NCBI GenBank assembly: GCA_030842085.1
Contig: JAUUSE010000060.1
Span: forward strand, 1-11,138
From: Timburyella sp030842085
GTDB lineage: Bacteria; Bacillota; Clostridia; Oscillospirales; Acutalibacteraceae
Length of the DNA: 11,138 nt
Reading direction: 5' to 3'
Positions within the stretch are counted from its first letter, which is position 1. The number at the start of each line of letters is the position of its first letter. Below, piece by piece: positions 1-8,114 of the stretch. The notes under the pieces are model-generated. The model did not search any database and was not told the origin of the DNA. It saw only the letters and a program-made list of their open reading frames with translations. Both the position numbers and the translations under genes were made by a program.

Positions 1-928
1 CCAGCAGCACAAACAGAATAACTATAAGCAGCGCACCAATAAATCCGACTTCTTCACAGACGATGGCAAATATAAAGTCGTTCTGCGGCTCCGGCACCCA
101 TAAAAACTTTTGTATGGAGTTGCCAAGGCCTCTGCCCCAAAATCCGCCGGAGCCTATGGCGTAAAGCGACTGCAGCGTCTGGAAGCCAAGGCCCATCGGA
201 TCCTGCTCAGGATGCAGCCAATAGGTTATGCGGTCGCTGCCGTAGTCGACTATTCCTGTAACAATCGCCAAAATTCCCAGACCGATGCCGGCTATAGCAG
301 CTATTCCGACGTATTTCAGCTTTATGCCGCCGACTATCATCAGCACGACGCCCATCATACCTATAAGCAGTGTAGCCGAAAGATGCGTTTCTACCACGAC
401 CAGTCCGCATACTATTAAAAGCAGTATTCCTAAAAACAGTATGCCGAAAGTAAACTTTTTCATCTGGTCGTAGTTTTTGGATATAAGATGCGCAAATAAA
501 AGAACTATTGCAAATTTTGCAATCTCCGACGGCTGAAAGTTTATAGGCCCTACGACAATCCACCTGTGAAAGTCGCCTACAGTCGGCGGAAGTATAAGCA
601 CTATTATAAGCAGCAGCACGGAAAGCACATACAGCGGCCATGCGGCTTTTCTGTATATGTGGTAATCAATCCGCGATACAAAATACATTATAACAAGCCC
701 TGCAAGCGCAAAAACAGCCTGCCGCGTTATAAAATGATAGCTGTTCCCGTAGTAAGTGTAGGCATAGACATAGCTGGCAGAAAAGAGCATAATAAGTCCA
801 ATAGTAAGCAGTATTACGACCAGCGTGAAAAATGTTATGTCCATTTTGCCGGTCTCGAAAAGCTTAAACCTGCGCTTGGACGGCTGGCGGCTGGGCCTGC
901 TTATATTTCTTTTTCCGTCCAATGCCAT
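1..928 (-). CDS. ftsW: FtsW, septal SEDS peptidoglycan glycosyltransferase (3' part beyond window)
   Basis: FtsW polymerises lipid II glycan strands at the division septum together with a class B transpeptidase, here probably the PASTA PBP encoded upstream. The ATG at 928 follows GAGAGG at good SD spacing; 309 codons are visible and the frame runs off the left edge. Seen: a basic cytoplasmic N-terminus (residues 1-28), then many hydrophobic segments; the SEDS block RWIVVGPINFQPSEIAKFA (122-140); ETHLSA (180-185) where many homologues have QPxxGT; and SIQKFLWVPEPQNDFIFA (271-288) followed by CEEVG. By homology with Escherichia coli FtsW Asp297, D284 in NDFIFA is the likely catalytic Asp. The extended QKF-PEP-NDF block and the cluster position favour FtsW (or its sporulation paralogue SpoVE) over RodA. 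murD, often found just upstream, is absent. Confidence 0.95.
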   Translation of the reverse strand, partial: MALDGKRNISRPSRQPSKRRFKLFETGKMDITFFTLVVILLTIGLIMLFSASYVYAYTYYGNSYHFITRQAVFALAGLVIMYFVSRIDYHIYRKAAWPLYVLSVLLLIIVLILPPTVGDFHRWIVVGPINFQPSEIAKFAIVLLFAHLISKNYDQMKKFTFGILFLGILLLIVCGLVVVETHLSATLLIGMMGVVLMIVGGIKLKYVGIAAIAGIGLGILAIVTGIVDYGSDRITYWLHPEQDPMGLGFQTLQSLYAIGSGGFWGRGLGNSIQKFLWVPEPQNDFIFAIVCEEVGFIGALLIVILFVLL

Positions 929-1041
929 ATCTATTACCTCTCTTAATATAATCAATTCTTTATATTTTTTTATGTTTGTAAATTATTCTGCCGCAAAATT
1001 AAAAGTATTATCCGCAAATAAATATACATTCATTATACTTA

Positions 1042-2070
1042 TTATCTTGCACCGAGTATATAGAGCAAAAACGCTATAAGCGAGCCGATAACGGTTATCA
1101 TCGAAAAGACCAGCACTATTTTATTTTCGCTCCAGCCGGACAGTTCAAAATGATGATGTATAGGACTCATTTTAAAAAGGCGCTTTTTTGTACGCTTATA
1201 ATATGTCACCTGAATTACTACCGACATTGCCTCTACAAGATATATTATTCCGCTTAAAAACAGCAGTATTGGATATCCTGAGCCAAACGACAGCGCAACT
1301 ACCATTCCGCCCAAAAACATTGAGCCGGTATCCCCCATAAATACCTTTGCGGGATTCATATTCCACACCAAAAATCCGACGCAGCCGCCGGCCAGCGCCG
1401 CCGAAAGCATGTTAAAGCCATACCTTGACTGGAATATTGACAAAACCATAAAAAATACCGCCACTACAAAGGTCACGGAAGATGCAAGCCCGTCAATTCC
1501 GTCCGTCAGATTAACGGCGTTGACAAAGCCATATATAAATATTAAAGCTATCGGCCAGAAGATGAGTCCTATTCCCGATGAAACGTCTAACGTGCCGATA
1601 AACGGAATTTTCGTATAAGTCATGCCGCCCATATAAATAGAAATTAAATATGCTACGGCCACTATAAGCTGAAGCATTGTTTTCTGCCTTGCGCTCAGCC
1701 CCAAATTACGCTTTTTGACTACCTTTATATAGTCGTCTATAAAGCCTATGGCGCCCATGCCAAGCGCCAGGCCCATACCGGAGATAAGAGGAATTATATT
1801 TTCAGACGCAGAGGATTCATTCATAAGTCCCGCGGCATTTATAATAGGCGCTATGGCAAAGGCAGCCGCCACGGCAATTATTATGCCGATTATGAACATA
1901 ATGCCGCCCATCGTCGGGATGCCCTGCTTCTTCTTATGCCACTTGGGGCCTATTTCGAGAATAGTCTGCCCATATTTAAGCTTTCTTAAAATTGGAATTA
2001 CAATTTTCCCTGAAAGCGCTGTCGCTACAAATGCAATCAGCGCCGCCGCTACGGGAATCATGCCGTCCAT
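1042..2070 (-). CDS. mraY: MraY, phospho-MurNAc-pentapeptide translocase
   Basis: Integral membrane enzyme that transfers phospho-MurNAc-pentapeptide from UDP to undecaprenyl phosphate, giving lipid I. The 342-residue length is close to the family norm but on the short side. Seen: PTMGG (52-56), the Asp pair FIDDY (D112, D113), NAVNLTDGIDGLA (184-196), FMGDTGS (244-250) and the SPIHHHFE loop (302-309), all expected MraY active-site elements, with about ten hydrophobic helices. Start: an in-frame GTG lies nine bases upstream at 2079 but sits inside the SD GGAGAGG; the ATG at 2070 is eight bases after that SD and is preferred. It lies 197 bases after murE, where murF is commonly found, and has its own likely promoter. 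ftsW follows after 113 bases. Confidence 0.96.
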   Translation of the reverse strand: MDGMIPVAAALIAFVATALSGKIVIPILRKLKYGQTILEIGPKWHKKKQGIPTMGGIMFIIGIIIAVAAAFAIAPIINAAGLMNESSASENIIPLISGMGLALGMGAIGFIDDYIKVVKKRNLGLSARQKTMLQLIVAVAYLISIYMGGMTYTKIPFIGTLDVSSGIGLIFWPIALIFIYGFVNAVNLTDGIDGLASSVTFVVAVFFMVLSIFQSRYGFNMLSAALAGGCVGFLVWNMNPAKVFMGDTGSMFLGGMVVALSFGSGYPILLFLSGIIYLVEAMSVVIQVTYYKRTKKRLFKMSPIHHHFELSGWSENKIVLVFSMITVIGSLIAFLLYILGAR

Positions 2071-2194
2071 ATTTTCCACCTCTCCGTTTTAAACGAAATT
2101 TCACACCGCTCATTTAAGCGCCGCTCAGGACTTTTCCAAAGACAAATCGGCAACTTCTAAATAACTCTGCTGTGGTTCGTTTTCCCAAATTTAT

Positions 2195-2240
2195 ATGATA
2201 TATCTATATGAATATATATGTCAATTTGCATTTTTGTCAA
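2195..2240 (-). promoter_or_regulatory. Probable internal promoter(s) for mraY-ftsW
   Basis: Two perfect TTGACA hexamers lie 16 bases apart on the minus strand, at 2235-2240 and 2219-2224. Each has a 5/6 match to TATAAT at 18-bp spacing: TATATT (2211-2216) for the first and TATCAT (2195-2200) for the second. Transcription would begin near 2185-2205, leaving a leader of roughly 120 bases before mraY. This sits in the unusually long gap after murE. The match to a SigA-type promoter is read directly; activity is inferred. Confidence 0.6.
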
Positions 2241-2267
2241 ATATAAATTCACAAAACGCGTTGAAGT

Positions 2268-3692
2268 TTAGATATTGCCTAAAGCTTTTGCTACCTCTTT
2301 GCGCTCGTCCAGCTCTATTATCTTATTATTTTTAAGTATCTGATATGTCTCATGGCCCTTGCCGGCAAGTAAAATTATATCGTCTTTCTGTGCATTATTT
2401 ACCGCGTAATTGATGGCCTCTATCCTGTCCTCAACAACCGCATACGGCGTACTGCAGCCTTCAAGCCCTGCCAGTATATCCTTAATTATATCTCCCGGTT
2501 CCTCGTTTCGGGGGTTATCAGACGTTATTATGAGAAAATCTGAGTTCTCAGCCGCCGTTTTGGCCATTTTAGGACGTTTTCCCTTATCCCTGTTTCCGCC
2601 GCAGCCAAACAGCGTAACAAGCCTTCCAGATTTTATGCCGCAGAGGGCTTTGCATACATTTTCCAATGCATCGGGGGTGTGCGCATAATCTATTATTACC
2701 GTAAAGTCGCGTCCCGTAGGCACTATTTCCATGCGCCCCTTTACGCCGCCTATCTGCGATATTGATTTTGCGGCACTGTCCGCAGGTATTCCGGCTATAT
2801 ATGCGCTTGCCGCAGCCGCCAAGGAATTATATACTGAAAATCTGCCCGGCAGATTAGCCGCAATATGATTTGATTTTCCCTCATGTATGAGGTCGTAGCT
2901 TACGCCGTCGGCCCTTATCTCTACATTCTCAGCTTTAAAATCGGCCGCTGTATTATTTAAAGAATATGTTTGTACATTACACTTTATTCCACCGATAAGC
3001 TCATCGGCCTTCGGGTCGTCTTTATTTATTATAGCGGTATCACACATAGAAAAAAGCATTTTTTTGGCGGCAAAATAATTTTCTAATGTTCCGTGATAAT
3101 CCAAATGGTCCTGCGTAAAGTTTGTAAAAATTGCCTGAGCAAATTTAAGTCCGTAAACCCTCTGCTGGTCAAGGGCTTGAGAGGAGACCTCCATAACCGC
3201 ATATTCGCAGCCGGATTTAAGCATAAGCGAAAACAGAGAATTAAGTTCATATGGGTCGGGCGTGGTATATTTAGCCGGCAGCACCCTGTCGCCTATCATA
3301 TTTTGAATAGTGCCTATAAGTCCGCTCTTTTTGCCCGATTTTTCAAGTATCTGCTTAATTAGGAAAGTTACCGTAGTTTTGCCGTTTGTGCCGGTAACGC
3401 CGATAAGCTTCAGTTTATCCGCCGGACGTCCAAAATAGTTTGCGCACATTTCAGCATATGCCTTTCTTGTGTCCTCAACTATTATCTGAGAAGCCAAGCC
3501 GGTATCATGCTCGGCAACTATTGCGGCGGCGCCCATATCAGCCGCTTGACGCGCAAAGGCATGCCCGTCTGATGTGCGCCCCTTTATGCATACAAATACG
3601 TTTCCCGGCTTTACGTTTCGAGAGTCGGATGTTATTCCTGTTATTTCTTTTTGCGACAGCTCTCCCGCTTTAATTATATCGCCTAATTTCAT
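2268..3692 (-). CDS. murE: MurE, UDP-MurNAc-tripeptide synthetase (meso-DAP-adding)
   Basis: Cytoplasmic ATP-dependent Mur ligase that adds the third residue to UDP-MurNAc-L-Ala-D-Glu. It has 474 residues, a normal length. Seen: N-terminal uridine-binding region with SDSRNVKPG (22-30); P-loop GVTGTNGKTT (98-107); TTPDP (143-147); the expected carbamylated Lys in YFAAKKMLF (K210); central-domain DYAHTPDAL (335-343) and GCGGNRDKGKR (363-373); DNPRNEEP (392-399); GKGHE (444-448). DNPR with its Arg is the signature of meso-diaminopimelate specificity, in contrast to Lys-adding enzymes, so the wall is predicted to be A1-gamma (DAP) type. The ATG at 3692 follows AAGGGG at nine bases. It lies 223 bases after the PBP gene. 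No murF follows it. Confidence 0.96.
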   Translation of the reverse strand: MKLGDIIKAGELSQKEITGITSDSRNVKPGNVFVCIKGRTSDGHAFARQAADMGAAAIVAEHDTGLASQIIVEDTRKAYAEMCANYFGRPADKLKLIGVTGTNGKTTVTFLIKQILEKSGKKSGLIGTIQNMIGDRVLPAKYTTPDPYELNSLFSLMLKSGCEYAVMEVSSQALDQQRVYGLKFAQAIFTNFTQDHLDYHGTLENYFAAKKMLFSMCDTAIINKDDPKADELIGGIKCNVQTYSLNNTAADFKAENVEIRADGVSYDLIHEGKSNHIAANLPGRFSVYNSLAAAASAYIAGIPADSAAKSISQIGGVKGRMEIVPTGRDFTVIIDYAHTPDALENVCKALCGIKSGRLVTLFGCGGNRDKGKRPKMAKTAAENSDFLIITSDNPRNEEPGDIIKDILAGLEGCSTPYAVVEDRIEAINYAVNNAQKDDIILLAGKGHETYQILKNNKIIELDERKEVAKALGNI

Positions 3693-3915
3693 GCTGCTTT
3701 GCCCCTTTTGATATACTGCAAATAATATCCGCTGCGGCCGGCCTCTGCTTTTTGTGCAGACTTAATTAAAACTATAATTTTTAAAATCAATACCCATTTT
3801 CCTGCCGCACACGATTATGCCGTTTTTATAATTCAACGCCGATAAAAACGCCGCGCCAAGCTTTTTCAGCAGATGCCAGATATCGGCGCCGATAAATTTT
3901 CTGCCAAACTACATA

Positions 3916-6135
3916 TTAATCGCTTGAGTCATTGTGGCGGAAGTAAACGGTAATCGTAGTGCCCGCCTCTACCTTCGTGCCGGATTCAACACTCTGCTGG
4001 TAAGCTAAAAGCTGACTGCCGGATACCCCGGTACCGCTGTATTTAACGTTTATCTTCGCCTTTGCCGCCGCGTTGTTCACCTGCGCCGGCGTCATGTTTA
4101 TGAAGTTTGGCACCTCTGTCATGCTCTGCTCAAGCGGGTCGCCGGTATATATTACAACTGTGCCGCCCTTTGAAATTGACTGCTGCCCCGCCGGCACCTG
4201 TTTCTGCACCGTATCTCCGTCGCCTATGACGGTAGCATTAAGTCCGGCGGCTTTTATCGCATTTTCAGCCTCTGTTACCGATTTACCCTGTACGTCCGGC
4301 ACCTTTATGTCCATCTCTGCCAGCTCTTCTTCAGTATAAACCGCCTCAATATCCATGTACGGCAGCACTTCTTCAAATATCTGGCCGACAACCGGAGCCG
4401 CAATCGCACTGCCGTAATAGTTTGCTACGTTTGCCTCATCCAGCAGGACTATAATGGCTATTTCCGGGTCGTCTGCCGGCGCAATGCCGCAGAATGATGA
4501 TATATACTTGGTAATAGAACCGTCTTCATTTTTAAGATTTTGTTTCTGAGACGTACCTGTCTTTCCGCCCACGCGGTAGCCCGCAACATAAGCATTTTTA
4601 CCAGAGCCGTTTGTAACTACATTCTCAAGTAGTTCTCTCATAAACAGAGAGGTCTCTTCCGATATAACCTGCCGTTTTACTTCCGGCTCTATATTCTCAA
4701 CCACATTCCCGTCGGAGTCGATAATCTGCTTTACTACATGCGGCTGAACAAGATACCCGCCGTTTACCGCCGCCGCAATCGCTGTGATAAGCTGTATCGG
4801 CGTGAGGTTTATGGTCTGGCCGAAGGACTCTGACGCAAGTTCAACCGGACCCATCTGTTCGGCGGTGTAATATATCGACATTTCTTCGCCCGGAAGATCT
4901 ATGCCGGTTTTTTCCGTCAGGCCGTAAGCCTTGAAATATTTGAAGAAAGTTTCTGAGCCAAGTCCCTGACCCATCAAAATAAACGCCGGGTTGCAGGAGT
5001 TTTGGAAAACCTCCATTAAATTCTGATGCCCGTGCCCGCTTCTCTTATGGCACTTAAATATGGTATCGGCAATTTTTATGCTGCCGGAGCAGTCAAAAGT
5101 AGAGTTGGCGTTTACCACGCCCTCTTCAATGGCGGCAGAGCCTGTTACAATCTTAAATACCGAGCCGGGATAATAGACCTCTGTTATGGCTTTGTTTCTC
5201 CACTGCTTATACTGAGCTTCGGATATCGCCTTGCTCTTTTCCTCGCCTGTGAGGGTTTCAATGCGCGCCGCTTCCTCCGCATCGTATATTGTAAAAGGCT
5301 CATTTGGGTTAAAATCCGGTTTGGTGGCCATTGCGAGTATCTCGCCGGTATTGACGTTCATGGCAATAGCACAGCCGCGCTGCTGGACATTATTGTCAAT
5401 TACCGCTTTAGACAGTGCATTTTCCACATAGTACTGTATCGTCGAATCAATAGTGAGCACTAAGGAGTTGCCCTCCTGCGCCTCAATAATCTTCTGATAT
5501 GTAAAGGGCATATCCTCACCCTTAGCATTTTTGGAGGCGATAATGCGGCCGCTTACGCCCTGCAGCACGCTGTCATACTGGCTTTCAAGCCCGTAAAGGC
5601 CCTGATTTTCAGAGCCGACAAATCCCAGCACCGCCGATGCGAGATTATCGTTTGGATAATATCTCTTGGTAGTTTCGCTTATGCCTATTGTCGAGCCCAA
5701 GCCATGCTCGGAAATATATGCGCGCACCTCGTCGGTCTGAGGCTTCTCCACCTGCCGCTTTATAATCTCGTACTGATTATTTTTAAGGGTTTTTTCGCGT
5801 ATTGTCTCGGCGTCTATTCCAAGTATTTCAGAAAGTCCGTTTACTACCAAATCGCGCTCTTCATCGTTTGCAATATCGTTTGGGGAAATATATATGGTCC
5901 ATGCAGTGCTCGATGTGGCAAGATAGTTCATGTTGCGATCGTAAATTGCGCCGCGCTTCGGTTCTATGGTTATGTCCTTAAGCTGCTGTGAAAGCGCTTT
6001 TGCCTGATATTCTTCGGCATCCACCACCATAAGCCCGAAAAGGCGTACTCCTACTGTGCCGAACGCTACAACGCACACGGCAACCATTATGGCTAATATT
6101 CTTTTCCACATTTCCTTTGTAGGACCCTTTGCCAT
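3916..6135 (-). CDS. Division class B penicillin-binding protein with two PASTA domains (PbpB/SpoVD/FtsI type)
   Basis: Septal DD-transpeptidase, anchored by one N-terminal helix (about residues 12-36) with the rest outside the cell. Seen: PBP dimerisation domain from about 50 (RGAIYDRN at 61-68); transpeptidase motifs SVFK (S325 nucleophile, K328), SCN (380-382) and KTGT (525-528). The C-terminus holds two PASTA repeats, about 610-666 (starting KVPDVQG) and 672-733 (starting TEVPNF). B. subtilis SpoVD has one PASTA domain, while PBP2x-type division enzymes have two, so this may be the vegetative PBP2B/2x counterpart; cluster position alone does not separate it from SpoVD, hence no gene symbol. 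All catalytic residues are intact, and 739 residues is usual for the type. SD AAGGGTGG lies seven bases before the ATG. Confidence 0.94.
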   Translation of the reverse strand: MAKGPTKEMWKRILAIMVAVCVVAFGTVGVRLFGLMVVDAEEYQAKALSQQLKDITIEPKRGAIYDRNMNYLATSSTAWTIYISPNDIANDEERDLVVNGLSEILGIDAETIREKTLKNNQYEIIKRQVEKPQTDEVRAYISEHGLGSTIGISETTKRYYPNDNLASAVLGFVGSENQGLYGLESQYDSVLQGVSGRIIASKNAKGEDMPFTYQKIIEAQEGNSLVLTIDSTIQYYVENALSKAVIDNNVQQRGCAIAMNVNTGEILAMATKPDFNPNEPFTIYDAEEAARIETLTGEEKSKAISEAQYKQWRNKAITEVYYPGSVFKIVTGSAAIEEGVVNANSTFDCSGSIKIADTIFKCHKRSGHGHQNLMEVFQNSCNPAFILMGQGLGSETFFKYFKAYGLTEKTGIDLPGEEMSIYYTAEQMGPVELASESFGQTINLTPIQLITAIAAAVNGGYLVQPHVVKQIIDSDGNVVENIEPEVKRQVISEETSLFMRELLENVVTNGSGKNAYVAGYRVGGKTGTSQKQNLKNEDGSITKYISSFCGIAPADDPEIAIIVLLDEANVANYYGSAIAAPVVGQIFEEVLPYMDIEAVYTEEELAEMDIKVPDVQGKSVTEAENAIKAAGLNATVIGDGDTVQKQVPAGQQSISKGGTVVIYTGDPLEQSMTEVPNFINMTPAQVNNAAAKAKINVKYSGTGVSGSQLLAYQQSVESGTKVEAGTTITVYFRHNDSSD

Positions 6136-6221
6136 TTTATTACCACCCTTGTAAATTTACATTTAATATTATCATTAAATTCTATTTATGATACTGGAAA
6201 ATAATTACACTTATATACTCC

Positions 6222-6261
6222 AACACGAGAGCCAAAACTTCTATGTTTTAACTCTCGTGTT
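6222..6261 (-). other. Strong hairpin between ftsL and the PBP gene
   Basis: Perfect 10-bp arms, AACACGAGAG and CTCTCGTGTT, enclose a second near-perfect stem (TAAAAC with GTTTTG, one T-G wobble). In the operon direction the hairpin is followed by GGAGTATATAAG, without a T-tract, so it is not an obvious terminator for the operon. On the plus strand it is followed by ATATTTTTATT, so it could terminate antisense transcription. It may otherwise act in mRNA processing or stability (inference). Confidence 0.55.
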
Positions 6262-6302
6262 ATATTTTTATTGTAATGCAAAAACTTGTTGTATTTTTAA
6301 CC

Positions 6303-6839
6303 CTAATTATTATCTGCCGTTTGCGTTCCTCCCGCAGTATCAGCAGTGCCGGCAGCATCAGTATTTTCGCTCGATTCGACCGTTTCACCGCCGTTTACCC
6401 TCACATAATTCACCTGCGCAGCGTCAACTTTCTGCATGCCGAGCGCCGTCGCCTGCTCTTCAATATTGGCTATTGACATTTTATTTTCAAGTTCCATTCT
6501 CAAACGGTTTTCCTCGCTTTTAAGAAGCTCTGCCTGAGACTTAAGCTCCCCTAATTCGCGGCTTGCATCGGTAACCTCTATTCTTAGATATATCATAGCG
6601 CATACCATTGCAACTATCATCATTGACACAGCCACCGTGCTCACCCGCGCCATAACCGCCGAAGATGCGGCCTTGCGGCGCTGCTGCTCCTGCCGGCTTT
6701 TTTGCGCCGGAGTATCAGAAATCTTTATGACCTTGCCTTTCTTGCTTTCCTTGTCTTCCTTGCGCTTGGGCATAAACATATCAAAGTCATAGGCTGACGA
6801 TGTATTATATTGTCCGTAATTTCTGCGGGAAGTGCTCAC
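6303..6839 (-). CDS. ftsL: FtsL-type cell division protein
   Basis: Small bitopic protein of the divisome that, with DivIC/FtsB and DivIB/FtsQ, activates the FtsW-PBP synthase. Seen in 178 residues: a charged, Lys-rich cytoplasmic N-terminus (1-62), one membrane helix (about 64-84), a coiled-coil segment (about 86-121) and then IEEQATALGM (126-135) with QVNYV (142-146), the usual C-terminal FtsL pattern of the Bacillota. The tail from about 150 is Gly/Thr/Asp-rich low complexity, longer than usual. The start is GTG at 6839 after AGGA at six bases; an ATG overlapping it in another frame is followed at once by a stop. It begins 19 bases after rsmH, so the pair is tightly coupled. Confidence 0.85.
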   Translation of the reverse strand: MSTSRRNYGQYNTSSAYDFDMFMPKRKEDKESKKGKVIKISDTPAQKSRQEQQRRKAASSAVMARVSTVAVSMMIVAMVCAMIYLRIEVTDASRELGELKSQAELLKSEENRLRMELENKMSIANIEEQATALGMQKVDAAQVNYVRVNGGETVESSENTDAAGTADTAGGTQTADNN

Positions 6840-6858
6840 ATTTAATCCTACTTTCCGA

Positions 6859-7863
6859 TTATAGTTTTATTATTGTGCGCAATTTTGCGCTGCGGCTGCG
6901 GTTATTGCTCTCGGTTTCCTCTTTTGCGGGTATTAACGGCTTTTTATAAAGCAACCGCCCCTTTGGCGTGTTTTTGCACACGCATACCGGAAAATCCTTG
7001 GGGCATGTGCAGCCTTGGCACAGAGATGCAAAATACTGCTTTACTATCCTGTCTTCAATAGAGTGAAAGGTTATTACCGAAAGTCTTCCGCCGCTTTTAA
7101 GCAGCTCAAAGGCTTTTGCAAGGCCTGTCTCAAGATGATAAAGCTCTTCGTTTACCGCTATTCTTATGGCCTGAAATGTTTTTCGCGCCGGATGATGATT
7201 TTTCCTGTAAGCCGCCGGTACGGCTGAAGCTATAATGTCACTCAGTTGGCCAGTGGTCTCTATTTTCATTTCCTGCCGCGCCTTGACTATAGCGGAGGCT
7301 ATGCGACGACCGTACTTCTCATCGGCGTATTTATACAGCATGTCGGCTATTTCCTGCTCACTGCAATTATTTACAATGTCCGCAGCAGATTTTCCCTGCT
7401 TGTCCATCCTCATGTCAAGCGGCGCATCTGCGTGATATGAAAAGCCGCGCTCTGCTTCATCAAGCTGAAACGACGATACGCCAAGGTCCATAAGCACGCC
7501 GTCTACTTCATCTATGTTAAGCTGTTTTACAGCCTCATCAATTTGCGAGTAATTTACATTTATAACCGTTGCATTGCTGAAAGTCTCAAGTCGTTTGCGA
7601 GCCGCCTGTACGGCGTCGGGGTCGCGGTCAAGACATATGAGCTTTCCGCTGTGTGTATTTCTTTTATCGAACGCATCAGCCGCATCGCTTTTCTCAAATA
7701 TATCGGCCTCAGCGGATGAAGACTCAGCTTCGTGCAGCCGTCTGGCTATTTCGAAAGAGTGTCCTCCCCCGCCGGCCGTAGCGTCGACATATATTCCGCC
7801 CGGCTTTATGTTCAGTGATTTTACCGCTTCATAAAGCATTACCGATTTATGATTAAATTCCAT
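6859..7863 (-). CDS. rsmH: RsmH, 16S rRNA (cytosine1402-N4)-methyltransferase
   Basis: AdoMet-dependent methyltransferase that modifies N4 of C1402 in 16S rRNA. It has 334 residues against about 310 in typical homologues. Seen: motif I DATAGGGGHS (27-36), DRDPDAV (79-85), DLGVSSFQLD (126-135), DAPLDMRMD (146-154), HPARKTFQAIRIAVNEEL (224-241), FHSIEDRIVK (266-275), a Cys group (C282, C285, C287, C294, C296) and C-terminal NRSRSAKLR. The extra length is an insertion of about 26 residues between motif I and DRDP (about 44-72), rich in Ser, Ala, Glu and Asp and probably a surface loop. SD GGTGA precedes the ATG. It is separated from mraZ by 251 bases of structured leader. Confidence 0.96.
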   Translation of the reverse strand: MEFNHKSVMLYEAVKSLNIKPGGIYVDATAGGGGHSFEIARRLHEAESSSAEADIFEKSDAADAFDKRNTHSGKLICLDRDPDAVQAARKRLETFSNATVINVNYSQIDEAVKQLNIDEVDGVLMDLGVSSFQLDEAERGFSYHADAPLDMRMDKQGKSAADIVNNCSEQEIADMLYKYADEKYGRRIASAIVKARQEMKIETTGQLSDIIASAVPAAYRKNHHPARKTFQAIRIAVNEELYHLETGLAKAFELLKSGGRLSVITFHSIEDRIVKQYFASLCQGCTCPKDFPVCVCKNTPKGRLLYKKPLIPAKEETESNNRSRSAKLRTIIKL

Positions 7864-7933
7864 ATATCTTCACCGAAATTTAAGTTTTGTATCCGCTTAG
7901 CTCTCTAATTAATCGTCTGTGAGCAGCCGCCGT

Positions 7934-7999
7934 TAATATCGGATGTTTATTCATGCAGCATTTTCTCCATGCGGATTTGAAAAATTGCATCCGACATTA
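7934..7999 (-). other. Long-range inverted repeat in the mraZ-rsmH leader, over a possible short leader ORF
   Basis: TAATGTCGGATG (7988-7999) and CATCCGATATTA (7934-7945) pair over 12 bp with one G-U wobble, around a 42-base loop. The loop contains GGAG between GCAT and ATGC, which can form a small hairpin displaying GGAG. An ATG at 7954, ten bases after GGAG, opens a 24-codon frame (7880-7954, starting MNKHPILTAA) that stops 17 bases before rsmH. Pairing and frame are seen; a role in rsmH expression is inference. Confidence 0.35.
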
Positions 8000-8114
8000 G
8001 TATCCACACCGAAAAAGCTGACAATTTTGACCGAGAACTCAAAAATCCGTCGTGATAAAAGCGCTTAAATCAGATTAATTAAAATGCATGTTTTGCGCCG
8101 ATATGTTTGAGGCT

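Noticed and set aside
929..1041. Search for a promoter or remnant of murD before ftsW.
   Set aside because: No hexamer pair at proper spacing and no Mur ligase motif in any frame; only AT-rich sequence with an imperfect repeat of TTGCGG.
3837..3895. Nine-base direct repeat GCCGATAAA and palindrome ATCGGCGCCGAT in the PBP-murE gap.
   Set aside because: Short; no T-tract in the operon direction and no second feature to support a regulatory site.
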